Assembly: GCA_002239105.1 (NCBI GenBank)
Contig: MPNQ01000009.1
Location: 1-64,000, forward strand
Reading direction: 5' to 3'
DNA length: 64,000 nt
DNA from: a marine group bacterium Sva0996 bin134
Lineage (GTDB): Bacteria; Actinomycetota; Acidimicrobiia; Acidimicrobiales; Bin134
The translations under genes and the position numbers were made by a program. Positions 18,215-26,174 of this stretch are shown here, one piece after another; the first letter of the stretch is position 1; each line of letters begins with the position of its first letter. The notes beneath the pieces are model-generated. The model was not told the origin of the DNA and ran no database searches. It was given only the letters and a program-made list of their open reading frames with translations.

Positions 18215-19465
18215 CTAGAGATCGAACAGATCCCGAAGTGCTTCGGCCAGACGGTCGCCTCGGGGTGATCCGGCGGCGTCTTTCAGCTTCACGGTTGGCT
18301 CATGCAAGAGCTTGCCCACTAGCCCCCGAGTGGCAGCCTCCACCGCTTCCCGTTCGGCTGGGGTCATACCAGCAGTGTGGCGATCCAGTTCCTCTTTGCG
18401 CAGTACCTCGGCCCGAGTCCGAAATGCTGCGATCAGCGGGGCCGCCTCTCGAGCCGAGCTGTAGTCGAGATAGCGGTTCAACTCGTCGTCGATGATGGCG
18501 CGCACCCGGTCTAGCTCGGCGCGGCGCTCGCGCAGACCCCGATCGGCAAAGGCCCTCAGATCGTCCATATCGAGCAGCGTTACCCCGTTCAACTCGCCGG
18601 CCGCGGGATCCACGTCACGAGGCACGGCCACGTCCACGATCAGCAGTGGGCGGTTGGCCCGCTGGGCCATGATCTCGGCCACGTCGCAATGCTCCAGTAT
18701 GAGCGAAGACGCCCCCGTGGAAGTCAACAGGACATCCACGACGGCCAGATCTGCGGCCATCTCGTTGAGGCCCACTGCCCGGCCACCGATGCGCTGGGCC
18801 AGTTCCTCGGCCCGGCCGGTGGTGCGATTGGCCACAACAACTTCGGCCGTCCCGCTCTTGGCCAGGCTGGCAGCCATGCCCTCGCCCATGTCGCCCGCCC
18901 CGAGCACCATCAAGCGGCGACCATTCAACCCGTCCAACCGCTCAGCGGCCAGGGCCACTGCGGCGTGGGACACCGAGGTGATGTGCTGGGAGATCCCCGT
19001 CTCGGTGCGGGCCCGCTTGCCTACTTCCGCGGCGTGGCGGAAGAGGGCGTTAAGGGTGGTGCTGCACGTGCCCTCCAACCGAGCCGTCTCCCATGCGCTT
19101 TTCACTTGCCCCTGGATCTCGTTCTCGCCGAGCACGGCTGAATCCAAGCCGCAGGTAACCGAGAACAGATGCGACACAGCATCGGCCTCATAGTGGGCAT
19201 AGAGGGCATCACTGAATTGCTCGGGAGGCACGTGGGCGGTCTCAGAAAGGAAATCCCGCGCATTCTGGAACGCCCCGTGGAAGGTCTCGGCGAAGACGTA
19301 CACCTCAATGCGATTGCAGGTGGACAGCACCACGGCCTCGGATACGTGCTCGCGGCCGAAGATGTCGGTCAGCGCCTTGGGCAGGCTGGACTCATCGATG
19401 GTCATCCGCTCCAGCAAACCGAGTGGTGCTGTTCGGTGGTTGAGTCCTATCGCGAGTACTGACAC
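18215..19465 (-). CDS. hemA: Glutamyl-tRNA reductase
   Basis: NADPH-dependent reduction of glutamyl-tRNA to glutamate-1-semialdehyde, first committed tetrapyrrole step. GLNHRTAPLGLLERM and the catalytic cysteine in LSTCNRIEVY are at the N-terminus, VLGENEIQGQVK in the middle, and the nucleotide site LGAGDMGEG near residue 186. The GTG start at 19463-19465 follows the precorrin-2 dehydrogenase stop by seven bases and lacks a clear ribosome site, so it may depend on coupling. Confidence 0.97.
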   Translation of the reverse strand: MSVLAIGLNHRTAPLGLLERMTIDESSLPKALTDIFGREHVSEAVVLSTCNRIEVYVFAETFHGAFQNARDFLSETAHVPPEQFSDALYAHYEADAVSHLFSVTCGLDSAVLGENEIQGQVKSAWETARLEGTCSTTLNALFRHAAEVGKRARTETGISQHITSVSHAAVALAAERLDGLNGRRLMVLGAGDMGEGMAASLAKSGTAEVVVANRTTGRAEELAQRIGGRAVGLNEMAADLAVVDVLLTSTGASSLILEHCDVAEIMAQRANRPLLIVDVAVPRDVDPAAGELNGVTLLDMDDLRAFADRGLRERRAELDRVRAIIDDELNRYLDYSSAREAAPLIAAFRTRAEVLRKEELDRHTAGMTPAEREAVEAATRGLVGKLLHEPTVKLKDAAGSPRGDRLAEALRDLFDL

Positions 19466-19472
19466 TGGTTCA

Positions 19473-20102
19473 TCAAGGGTTGTCGACCAAGCGGTCGATC
19501 ATCTCTTTTGCCCGTCCGGTTTCGCCAGAGCGGATCAACTCCAGCATCCCCGAATCCAATACATCTTGCCAAGCCCGGTCCTCGGTGTGCACCCCCGCCG
19601 CCCGAATCCGCTCTCGCGCCTCGCTGAGCAGGCATAACAGGGTCTCGTATTCGGGGCCGATCTCGTTTTCCAGACGCTGGCGGAGCCAGCGTGACAAAGC
19701 CGGACTGTGGCCCCCGGTGGAGCAAGTCACCATCAGCGGTCCTCGTCGCAGTCTGCTGGGCAAGGTGAAGGAGCAATGATCGGGATCGTCGGCGCTGTTC
19801 ACCCATACTCCGGCCGTCTCGCCATCACGATAAACCTGGGCGTTCACTTCTTCGCAGCCGGTGGCCGCCACCACCAGCCGATAGCCCTCGACATCGCCAG
19901 AACGATATGGGCGGCGATGCACGGTTACGCCGACGCGGGCTTCCAATTGGGGGATCACCTCGGGGGCGATCACATCCACCGCCGCTCCGGCTTCCAACAG
20001 CCCATCTGCCTTGTTCAATGCCACCTGTCCTCCCCCCACCACCAGGCAGGGGTGGCCGCGAACCCGCAGGTTCACCGGGTAGAGGACCTCGTCAACGGGC
20101 AT
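19473..20102 (-). CDS. Precorrin-2 dehydrogenase / sirohydrochlorin ferrochelatase (siroheme synthase N-terminal type)
   Basis: NAD-dependent oxidation of precorrin-2 to sirohydrochlorin. The N-terminal NAD site reads CLVVGGGQVALNKADGLL, and the family region NSADDPDHCSFTLPS follows around residue 104. The 209-residue length fits a stand-alone Met8-like enzyme, with the methyltransferase supplied by the CobA-HemD fusion three genes downstream. First enzyme gene of the hem block, seven bases before hemA. Confidence 0.92.
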   Translation of the reverse strand: MPVDEVLYPVNLRVRGHPCLVVGGGQVALNKADGLLEAGAAVDVIAPEVIPQLEARVGVTVHRRPYRSGDVEGYRLVVAATGCEEVNAQVYRDGETAGVWVNSADDPDHCSFTLPSRLRRGPLMVTCSTGGHSPALSRWLRQRLENEIGPEYETLLCLLSEARERIRAAGVHTEDRAWQDVLDSGMLELIRSGETGRAKEMIDRLVDNP

Positions 20103-20108
20103 GGGTGC

Positions 20109-20198
20109 CTAACGAGCCAGCACAAACAACTGGATGACCGCGGCGATGAGAATGGCCAACAACAAAACAGCGATGGCGATAGTCGTTCCAGGTCTCAT
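20109..20198 (-). CDS. 29-residue single-helix membrane microprotein
   Basis: Short ORF from the ATG at 20196-20198 to TAG at 20109-20111. The product is a basic N-terminus (MRPGTT) followed by one uninterrupted hydrophobic helix (IAIAVLLLAILIAAVIQL) and a terminal Arg. It fits exactly between the SAM hydroxide adenosyltransferase stop (five bases away) and the precorrin-2 dehydrogenase start (six bases away), on the same strand, which is why I regard it as a real gene. No family is known to me; it could be a small regulator or anchor. No strong ribosome site, so translation would be coupled. Confidence 0.5.
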   Translation of the reverse strand: MRPGTTIAIAVLLLAILIAAVIQLFVLAR

Positions 20199-20203
20199 GC
20201 CAG

Positions 20204-21058
20204 TTAATCCGATCGTCTGGGTTGCAGTTGGACCGGGGTGGGCGGAGCAGGTCCGCCGGTTTCAACAGTGATGGAGTCTCCCTCCACACTGTTCAACTCC
20301 AATGCAGCTGATCCCCGGTTGACGGCGACGGCCACCAAGCCATAAGAGTCTACCAGCACCCCCAATTCGCCGGTTCCCAGTTCGCCGTATGAGTCGACTC
20401 GACGGGCGGTGCGGCCCACATCGCCAGCGGTGAGCCGAAGCGTGTCGCCCAATGGCTCAATCTCGTCGGGGTCCAAGTTGAGTTGCAAGTTGCCGAACCG
20501 GTCGATCCACAACACCTCGGAATAGATCCGGTCGTCGTCGACTCGGCTCACTGGAACCACTCCAGGGGTGAGGGAATGCACGGGGATCGCAGTACCCACA
20601 TCGGCAAGGTCAGCGCCCAAACACAGGTGAGCGGCCGTGGGGGCAAACATGTCCCGGCCGGCAAACGTGGGGCCTGAGGAAGGGAGGTGATATTGCTCGG
20701 CGGTTAGCTCTACCGCGCGAGAGGCGCCGCCAACCATGGCCACCGCAGGAGCCAGCAAACCGTTGTCAGGTCCGACCAGCACCGAGGTACCGTCGCCCAC
20801 TTCTACCGCTATCGCCCGCCGATTGCCGCCAACGCCGGGGTCGACCACGGCCAGCACCACGCCGGGCATCAAGTACTGGGCGCTGCGAGCCAGGGCCAGA
20901 CCTCCAGCCCGCACGTCGTGGGGGGCGATGTCGTGAGTGATGTCGATCACTGCGGCCCCTGGCGCAATCGAGCGGATGACCGACTTCACCACCCCGACGA
21001 ACTCATCACCCAACCCATAGTCGGAGAGGAACGAGATGGTGTCGTATCGCAGCGTCAT
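20204..21058 (-). CDS. SAM hydroxide adenosyltransferase (SAM hydrolase, DUF62 family)
   Basis: Hydrolyses S-adenosylmethionine to adenosine and methionine in characterised relatives. Family motifs are FLSDYGLGDEFVG, VIDITHDIAPHD, AVVDPGVGG, GPDNGLLAP, FAGRDMFAPTAA and DRFGNLQLN in the usual order. The 284 residues have a two-domain length typical of the family. It follows the small HTH gene by 53 bp, containing a doubled AACGCTGCGTT sequence. Its placement ahead of tetrapyrrole methylation genes that consume SAM is notable but not proof of a link. Confidence 0.9.
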   Translation of the reverse strand: MTLRYDTISFLSDYGLGDEFVGVVKSVIRSIAPGAAVIDITHDIAPHDVRAGGLALARSAQYLMPGVVLAVVDPGVGGNRRAIAVEVGDGTSVLVGPDNGLLAPAVAMVGGASRAVELTAEQYHLPSSGPTFAGRDMFAPTAAHLCLGADLADVGTAIPVHSLTPGVVPVSRVDDDRIYSEVLWIDRFGNLQLNLDPDEIEPLGDTLRLTAGDVGRTARRVDSYGELGTGELGVLVDSYGLVAVAVNRGSAALELNSVEGDSITVETGGPAPPTPVQLQPRRSD

Positions 21059-21067
21059 CGCACGTTC

Positions 21068-21094
21068 AACGCTGCGTTATGGCAACGCTGCGTT
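21068..21094. repeat. Doubled self-complementary 11-mer upstream of the SAM hydrolase gene
   Basis: AACGCTGCGTT occurs at 21068-21078 and again at 21084-21094. Each copy is nearly palindromic (AACGC/GCGTT), so two operator half-sites or alternative hairpins are possible. It occupies most of the 53-bp gap between the HTH gene and the SAM hydroxide adenosyltransferase gene and could be a regulator site. Confidence 0.5.
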
Positions 21095-21111
21095 GGGACC
21101 TAACGGCAGCG

Positions 21112-21306
21112 TCAGCCTGCCTGGGTGTAACGACTAGCCAGGTAGCTGTCGACGTCGCCCTCGCGTAATCGGTACGACTTGCCGATCCTTACAGCAGGAA
21201 GGTCTCTGGCTTTGATCAGCCGGTAGACCGTCATTGTTGAGACTCTCATGAGGGCAGCGACCTCTGCCACGGTCATGAGTTTTTCCCGCCCTACTGGCTT
21301 CGCCAT
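21112..21306 (-). CDS. Excisionase-family helix-turn-helix DNA-binding protein
   Basis: Small MerR/excisionase-type HTH protein of 64 residues (LMTVAEVAALMRVSTMTVYR, then the wing SYRLREGDVDSYLASR). The ATG at 21304-21306 has GAGGGG upstream; a longer ORF start adds residues not seen in relatives. Its position just after proC matches the conserved actinobacterial neighbourhood exemplified by Mycobacterium tuberculosis Rv0500-Rv0500A. Probably a transcription factor; targets unknown. Confidence 0.88.
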   Translation of the reverse strand: MAKPVGREKLMTVAEVAALMRVSTMTVYRLIKARDLPAVRIGKSYRLREGDVDSYLASRYTQAG

Positions 21307-21455
21307 GCCAACACACCCCTCACTCCGCTGTGCGACGATCACCTTACGCGGCACTAACTGTCGAGTGCCACCCCGCTTCCCCAAGTGCCAGCAAATCCTA
21401 AGTTCACCTTCGGGTCATCCAGCCCGCCGCGGCATCTTCATGCCCGTGGAGGGGC

Positions 21456-22250
21456 TCAGGTTGCACCTAGCTCTTTGCTGCGCTCAGTGGCTGCCACCAC
21501 TGCGGCGATGAAGGCTTCAGCCGCCCCTCGGGCTTCCAATTCGGCGATCCCCCGGGCGGTAGTGCCCCCCGGAGATGTGACCGCGGCCCGCAGGTCGGCG
21601 GGGGGCTCCCCTGACTCAGCTAGCAGCCGGGCCGCCCCCAGCAGGGTCTGACGGGTGAGGGCGTCGGCCATATCCGGGGAGAGACCGACCTCTGCCCCGG
21701 CGGCCATCAAGGTCTCCGCCAACCAGAACACGTAGGCGGGTCCCGAACCGGAGAGTCCGGTGACCGCGTCCAGCATCGGCTCCTCGCACACCACAACTGT
21801 GCCCACCGCTTCGAGAACGCTGGTGGCCCAATCCAGATCATTGTCGGTGGCATGGCGGCCAGCGGCGATGGCCGCCGCGCCTGCCCCCACCAGCGCGGGG
21901 GTGTTGGGCATGGCCCTGATCACCCGAGCACCTTCGTCGAGTACCGACTCAAGGGCCGCGGTAGTGACGCCAGCGGCGATGCTCAGCACACGCTCAACCC
22001 CAGCTTCCCGAAGGCGGGTTCCAGCCGAGGCGGAATCGTCGGGCTTGACGGCGAGCACGGCATCGGCCCCTTGTTGGGGATGGTCGGTTACGGTCACGCC
22101 GCCGAAGCGGTTGGACAGCTCCGCACGCCGGTCTGGGATCTTCTCCACGACAGCCAGTTCGCCAGGCAATGCCCATCCGGCAGCCAACAGGCCACCGAGC
22201 AGAGCCTCGCCCATGCGGCCCCCGCCGATGAGTTGCAGTCGAATCGCCAC
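21456..22250 (-). CDS. proC: Pyrroline-5-carboxylate reductase
   Basis: Last step of proline synthesis. The Rossmann site is LIGGGRMGEALLGGLL near the N-terminus, with AVKPDD, MPNTPALVGAGAAAI and the signature GLSGSGPAYVFWLAE. The start is taken at the GTG at 22248-22250 (MAIRLQLIGGG), which fits the family; an upstream GTG at 22281-22283 would add 11 residues. A TATAGC sequence sits six bases before the chosen start, consistent with a leaderless or very short leader. The HTH gene follows 149 bp downstream. Confidence 0.94.
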   Translation of the reverse strand: MAIRLQLIGGGRMGEALLGGLLAAGWALPGELAVVEKIPDRRAELSNRFGGVTVTDHPQQGADAVLAVKPDDSASAGTRLREAGVERVLSIAAGVTTAALESVLDEGARVIRAMPNTPALVGAGAAAIAAGRHATDNDLDWATSVLEAVGTVVVCEEPMLDAVTGLSGSGPAYVFWLAETLMAAGAEVGLSPDMADALTRQTLLGAARLLAESGEPPADLRAAVTSPGGTTARGIAELEARGAAEAFIAAVVAATERSKELGAT

Positions 22251-22294
22251 CTCACTGCTATAGCAGGCCGGCCGCCACTTCACCGGGAATAACT

Positions 22295-22336
22295 CTGGTC
22301 GGTGGGAGGACTTCCCCGATCGCTCCCACCGACCAG
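22295..22336 (-). terminator. Stem-loop downstream of the YbjN-like gene
   Basis: CTGGTCGGTGGGAG at 22295-22308 and its exact complement at 22323-22336 form a 14-bp stem with a 14-base loop. It lies 64 bases after the YbjN-like gene and 45 before proC. No run of T follows on the minus strand, only AGTTATT, so it may be an inefficient terminator or an RNA-stability element. Confidence 0.6.
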
Positions 22337-22400
22337 GAGTTTCAAAGCAGATTCTTGTGCTTCACATACACTGAAATCAATTTATAATGTATGAAACTCG

Positions 22401-22856
22401 CTAATCTTTGAATCGCGTCTCGTAGCCGATGCGCATACAGGGCCGGAACCACCGCTCCGAATAGGAGTAGAACGAGCCCAAGAGCCGGTCTATCTCTGCT
22501 TCCGTGACCGTGCGGGCCGGCAGTTCAGCGACCAAGAACACGGCATCCTCCACACCGATGGCGAAACGCAATCCGATCAGTTCGCGGTTGCGGCGCAAGA
22601 GATACTCGTACAACCGGCCCTCGTTCTCCTCGGGAGCGGGCATGAAGTGGCATTCGCAGTGCAACTGTCGCTGGCCGAGCGTGAACCAGACGGTGGACAC
22701 CGTCTTCTCCTCCCCCACCATCCGCACGTACCAACGGCGCTGGCCGGGCTCGCCCCGGTCAACAGTCAGCACGGTCGGGTTGGTCTGGAGCTGATCGTCC
22801 ATCCAGGCATCGATGTCTGATTCCAATGCGGCTAACTCGTCGGCCCGCAGAATCAT
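22401..22856 (-). CDS. YbjN-like protein, mshA neighbour
   Basis: Cytosolic protein of the YbjN/type III chaperone-like fold, 151 residues from the ATG at 22854-22856, which overlaps the mshA stop (ATGA). Central beta-rich segment (RRWYVRMVGEEKTVSTVWF) and LLRRNRELIGLRFAIG fit actinobacterial relatives such as the gene next to mshA in mycobacteria. Function in Actinobacteria is not established; co-translation with MshA suggests a link to mycothiol metabolism. The last 60 bases before the terminator are strikingly AT-rich. Confidence 0.86.
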   Translation of the reverse strand: MILRADELAALESDIDAWMDDQLQTNPTVLTVDRGEPGQRRWYVRMVGEEKTVSTVWFTLGQRQLHCECHFMPAPEENEGRLYEYLLRRNRELIGLRFAIGVEDAVFLVAELPARTVTEAEIDRLLGSFYSYSERWFRPCMRIGYETRFKD

Positions 22857-24067
22857 GTGCAATCGACGGGTACCCGGGACTGGACCCTTCGATAGATGGC
22901 TCTCAGCGAACGGGCCATAGCGGCCCAGGAGAACGAACGAGCCCGTTCGGCCGCATCCAAGGCCATCTCGGCGGCGAGGAGCGGGTTGTCGATCAGTGCG
23001 GCCACCTGGGCGGCGAAGGCATCGGGGGAGGCATCGTCCACCAGGAATCCGGTACGGCCGTGGTCAACCACCGAGCGCAGGCCACCCACAGGGGCAGCCA
23101 CCACCGGGGTTCCGCTGGCCGCCGCCTCAAGGGCAACCAACCCGAATGATTCGCTGCGACTGGGCACCAATACGACGTCGGCGGCCCGGTAGTACGTGGA
23201 CAGCCAGTGGTGGGGACGGGGAGGCACCAGCGACACCCGATCACCCAATCCCAGTTCTTGAATACGGTCTTGCAGAAGTCGATACTCAGCCTCGCCATCA
23301 GCACCACTAGGGCCACCGACTATCAGCAAGCGCGCCTCGGTGCGAGCGAGACAGGCCAACGTCTCCACCGCAACAAGGGGCCGCTTCAGCGGCTGAATCC
23401 GGCCCACGAATAGCAAGACCGGCCCACGCCCCAAACCCAGGGCGGCGCGGGCGCCGTCCTGATCGCCCGGGGAGAACAAGGCATGCTCCACTCCGGGCGG
23501 GGCCAGCTCAATTCGCTCGGGCGGGGCATCGTAGAAGCTACGTAGCTGTTGGGCCTCCGGTTCGCAGGACGCTATGACCACATCAGCACAGCCGATCACA
23601 TCGATCTCCGCCTGGGCCCGCTGCTCAGACTCGGGGTCACCGGTGGCGGCCTTCACACGAGCCAACGTGTGAAAGGTCACGGCCAACGGCACCTCCACCG
23701 CGTGCTTGACCCGATGACCGGCAACCCCTGACAGCCAGTAGTTGGCGTGGATCACGTCGGGGCGCCCTTGGCGGCGCATGTCGGCCATCACACCGTCGGC
23801 GAACTCGTCCATGACGTCAACGAGGTCTTCCTTGCCCAAATCAGCAGAACCTGCGTCGACATGGACCACGGTAACTCCCGGCTCAATGGCCACCTCATTG
23901 GGCAGATCCTGGTGCCCGCGGCGCACATACACCCGGCATTCGCTGCCGGCGTGAGCCAGTGCCGCGGCCATCTCCCGGACGTAGACGTTCATGCCCCCGC
24001 CATCGCCCACACCGGGCTGGGCCAAAGGAGAGGTGTGCAGAGACAGGACCGCCACGTTCTGGGTCAT
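22853..24067 (-). CDS. mshA: D-inositol-3-phosphate glycosyltransferase (mycothiol synthesis)
   Basis: GT4 glycosyltransferase joining UDP-GlcNAc and inositol-3-phosphate, first step of mycothiol synthesis. Visible are GGMNVYVREMAAALA, the acceptor region HANYWLSG, the nucleotide-sugar segment FVGRIQPLKRP and the EX7E motif within SESFGLVALEAAASGTPVV. The start at 24065-24067 gives 404 residues; the 14 codons further upstream are not conserved. Mycothiol is confined to Actinobacteria, so this gene supports the taxonomic call. Overlaps the YbjN-like gene. Confidence 0.95.
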   Translation of the reverse strand: MTQNVAVLSLHTSPLAQPGVGDGGGMNVYVREMAAALAHAGSECRVYVRRGHQDLPNEVAIEPGVTVVHVDAGSADLGKEDLVDVMDEFADGVMADMRRQGRPDVIHANYWLSGVAGHRVKHAVEVPLAVTFHTLARVKAATGDPESEQRAQAEIDVIGCADVVIASCEPEAQQLRSFYDAPPERIELAPPGVEHALFSPGDQDGARAALGLGRGPVLLFVGRIQPLKRPLVAVETLACLARTEARLLIVGGPSGADGEAEYRLLQDRIQELGLGDRVSLVPPRPHHWLSTYYRAADVVLVPSRSESFGLVALEAAASGTPVVAAPVGGLRSVVDHGRTGFLVDDASPDAFAAQVAALIDNPLLAAEMALDAAERARSFSWAAMARSLRAIYRRVQSRVPVDCT

Positions 24068-24132
24068 GGCCCCACGCTTCGGTAAGTGGCGAAATTGCCC
24101 AGCAAACAAAGAACTGGCATGGCTAAAGAAGG

Positions 24133-24369
24133 CTACCCGCCGGAGACTGGGGGCAGCACTGCCACCTCGTCACCGTCGGCCACCGGCTCTGGCCCGGTGA
24201 CCGGCTCGCCGTTGAGCCACACCCGGCAAATCTGAAGTTGCTCGGCGAACGAAGTCCCGTAGCGGTCGACCGCGGCGGCCAACACCTGTTCCACGGTGGC
24301 ACCGGGCACCTCGTCCCGCCCAGTGCCAGCCACTTCCCTGACGTGCGCGAACAAACGCAACGTGGCCAT
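24133..24369 (-). CDS. MoaD/ThiS-family sulfur carrier protein
   Basis: Ubiquitin-like sulfur carrier of 78 residues ending in the SGG tail whose terminal glycine is thiocarboxylated. MATLRLFAHVREVAGTGRDE and the DGDEVAVLPPVSGG end are typical of MoaD, which supplies sulfur to molybdopterin synthase. No MoaE or other molybdenum-cofactor gene is in the window, so a different sulfur acceptor is possible. The ATG at 24367-24369 has no ribosome site; TACAAT lies seven bases upstream, indicating a leaderless mRNA. Confidence 0.9.
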   Translation of the reverse strand: MATLRLFAHVREVAGTGRDEVPGATVEQVLAAAVDRYGTSFAEQLQICRVWLNGEPVTGPEPVADGDEVAVLPPVSGG

Positions 24370-24376
24370 GGGCGAA

Positions 24377-24382
24377 ATTGTA
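24377..24382 (-). promoter_or_regulatory. Probable -10 element of the moaD-like gene (leaderless)
   Basis: TACAAT on the minus strand followed by seven bases and the ATG. It is one of the best matches to the TANNNT leaderless pattern in this window. Confidence 0.55.
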
Positions 24383-24426
24383 CGGGAATCTCTGCGTACT
24401 GCCACGGCCTGAAAGGTGCTGGCCAT

Positions 24427-24432
24427 TACCGT
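24427..24432 (+). promoter_or_regulatory. Probable -10 element of the histidine phosphatase gene (leaderless)
   Basis: TACCGT followed by seven bases and the GTG at 24440. It decides between three in-frame GTG codons for this gene, because the resulting protein begins MARLLLIRHA like its relatives. Confidence 0.45.
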
Positions 24433-24439
24433 GACGGCC

Positions 24440-25036
24440 GTGGCCCGTCTGCTTCTGATCCGACACGCGCAGTCGGAGTGGAACGCTTTGCGGCGCTGGC
24501 AGGGCCAGGCCGATCCGCCGTTGTCGGAACTGGGGTACCAGCAGGCGGCCGCCGCGGCGGTCCGGCTCGAGCCGGTTGATGTGGTGGCCTCCTCCACCCT
24601 GCAACGGTCTCAGACCAGCGCAGAGATCATCGCGAAGCACATGGGTTGCGACCCGCCGATACCGGTTCCCGAACTCATCGAGCGGGACGTGAGAGAGTTT
24701 TCAGGGTTGACCCGAATTCAGATCGAGGAGCAGTATCCAGGCTTTCTGGATGACGGCCGACGACCGCCGGGGTGGGAGCAAGACGACGCCTTGTTGGCCC
24801 GGGTCTTGGCCGGCATCAACCGACTGGCCGGTGTGGTCGGGGACCGAACGGCGGTGGTGGTAACCCACGGCGGGGTGATCTACTCGTTGGAAGCCCACCT
24901 GGGCTGTGAGCCCGGTCGGGTAACCAACATGAGCGGCCGATGGGTACAGGTGGCCAACGGCCGACTGGTCGCCGGAGAGCGGGTCCACCCCCTAGAAGGC
25001 GTGGACATCGCAACCCCGGTATCTGACTTGCTCTAG
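24440..25036 (+). CDS. Histidine phosphatase (phosphoglycerate mutase-like)
   Basis: Branch-1 histidine phosphatase with LLLIRHAQSEWN (catalytic His in RHA), the acid residue in ERDVREFSGL and the second His in VVVTHGGVIYSLE. 198 residues from the GTG at 24440; GTG codons at 24416 and 24431 would give longer forms. Substrate cannot be told from sequence: relatives include phosphoglycerate-mutase-like and cobalamin or sugar phosphatases. Divergent from the moaD-like gene with 70 bp between starts; convergent with the small gene at 25042. Confidence 0.88.
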   Translation: MARLLLIRHAQSEWNALRRWQGQADPPLSELGYQQAAAAAVRLEPVDVVASSTLQRSQTSAEIIAKHMGCDPPIPVPELIERDVREFSGLTRIQIEEQYPGFLDDGRRPPGWEQDDALLARVLAGINRLAGVVGDRTAVVVTHGGVIYSLEAHLGCEPGRVTNMSGRWVQVANGRLVAGERVHPLEGVDIATPVSDLL

Positions 25037-25041
25037 TCAGA

Positions 25042-25257
25042 TCAGCTCGACATAAAGCTGGAGAACGGGGCGCCCTGAACCAGATCCCGGCACCCTTGGA
25101 GAACGGGGCACTGCTCGATGCTGCCGTCGGCCACCGCGGCTTGGATCCGCAGCCGAAGAGCATCGAGATCGTCGAGATCGGAAAGCACCGCCTCCACGTC
25201 GATCAGCTCGCTCTCCACGTCGCTCAGCAGGGATTCCCAGGTTTCCACCGTGGGCAT
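25042..25257 (-). CDS. Small acidic helical protein, unknown function
   Basis: A 71-residue ORF from the ATG at 25255-25257 (MPTVETWESLLSDVESELID). It is acidic, rich in Leu and Asp, and probably a helical hairpin (about 5-50), with one or two cysteines near the end. No family recognised. It fills the space between the convergent phosphatase gene (five bases away) and tRNA-Lys, where no other ORF makes sense. Codon use looks like its neighbours. It could still be a chance ORF. Confidence 0.55.
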   Translation of the reverse strand: MPTVETWESLLSDVESELIDVEAVLSDLDDLDALRLRIQAAVADGSIEQCPVLQGCRDLVQGAPFSSFMSS

Positions 25258-25299
25258 ATTACCGACCACACCGGCGAGTCAGGGCGATACAGTGACGGC

Positions 25300-25372
25300 G
25301 GGCCGCTAGCTCATCAGGTAGAGCAGGAGACTTTTAATCTCAAGGTGCTGGGTTCGAGTCCCAGGCGGCCTA
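25300..25372 (+). tRNA. tRNA-Lys (anticodon TTT)
   Basis: Cloverleaf fits: acceptor GGGCCGC/GCGGCCT with one G-U pair, D stem GCTC/GAGC, anticodon loop CTTTTAA, T arm CTGGG-TTCGAGT-CCCAG, discriminator A at 25372. The first anticodon-stem pair is a G-A mismatch. CCA is not encoded. Confidence 0.95.
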
Positions 25373-25396
25373 CAAGACATGAAACGCTTTGGACAC

Positions 25397-25402
25397 TACG
25401 CT
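25397..25402 (+). promoter_or_regulatory. Probable -10 element of the lipoprotein gene (leaderless)
   Basis: TACGCT followed by six bases and the ATG at 25409, just behind tRNA-Lys. It supports the internal ATG over the in-frame ATG at 25379. Confidence 0.4.
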
Positions 25403-25408
25403 GAGGCC

Positions 25409-26164
25409 ATGCGTCGCTGGATTGCCCTGTTCGCCATATTGGTTCTGTTCTTCGCAGCATGCGGGAACGACGACACCACGGAGGACGACCCACCCGAGGC
25501 CACCTCCGCTCCAGAAGAGTCGACGCCAGCGCCCACCCCGGCTCCGGCAGATGACAGCCCCGTCGTCGATGAGCCCGATGAAGAGGAGCCCACACCGGCC
25601 CCCGTTGAGGAGCCCGCTCCGGCCCCTGACGAGGAGCCCACACCGATTCCCGATTCGACAGCCGATCCGATAGATCGGCCCGAGCCCATAGACCTGAGCA
25701 AACCCGCCTTCGACAGCTCCGACAAGCTCAGCACAGTGGGGCTTGGCTCCCTCTACTTCGGCATGGGACCGGACCAAGCAGCCGAAGCGGTCCAGACGCT
25801 GTGGACCGGCGGCCAAGAGGACGGCACCCCCCGCTGCTATCTGCTGGCCCCAGCCAACGGGCCCGAGGGCGTGGTGTTCACGGTGTACAACAGCTCCATT
25901 GAGCGGGTGGACATCACCAATCCAGGCATCACCACCCGGTCGGGGGCCAGCGTGGGCAGCACCGAAGCCCAGCTCCATGAGCTCTTCGGCGCCCAGTTGC
26001 TGGTAACCCCCTATGCCGATGGCAGCGGCAACTCCATCCAGTTCGTCCCGGTAGACGAGGCGGATGTCGACTACCGGGTGATCTGGGAGACCGACGGCAC
26101 GTCGGTTACCTCCATGCGGGCAGGCCGACTCCCCGCGGTAGGCCCCGGCGAACCCTGCACCTGA
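25409..26164 (+). CDS. Secreted lipoprotein with acidic Pro-rich linker
   Basis: The N-terminus MRRWIALFAILVLFFAACGN is a lipoprotein signal with the lipid-modified Cys18. Residues about 20-100 are a low-complexity Asp/Glu/Pro/Ala linker with repeated EEPTPAP units, probably a flexible cell-wall spacer. The C-terminal domain (about 110-251) contains GLGSLYFGMGPDQAAEAVQ and VYNSSIERVDI, resembling small extracellular domains of unknown role. No enzyme motif seen. It ends in a perfect palindrome shared with the amt stop. Confidence 0.85.
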   Translation: MRRWIALFAILVLFFAACGNDDTTEDDPPEATSAPEESTPAPTPAPADDSPVVDEPDEEEPTPAPVEEPAPAPDEEPTPIPDSTADPIDRPEPIDLSKPAFDSSDKLSTVGLGSLYFGMGPDQAAEAVQTLWTGGQEDGTPRCYLLAPANGPEGVVFTVYNSSIERVDITNPGITTRSGASVGSTEAQLHELFGAQLLVTPYADGSGNSIQFVPVDEADVDYRVIWETDGTSVTSMRAGRLPAVGPGEPCT

Positions 26165-26174
26165 TCCCGCCAGG

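Noticed and set aside
21058..21112. Doubled AACGCTGCGTT as a terminator of the HTH gene
   Set aside because: Stems are only five bp with a one-base loop and no T-run; kept as a repeat of unknown role.
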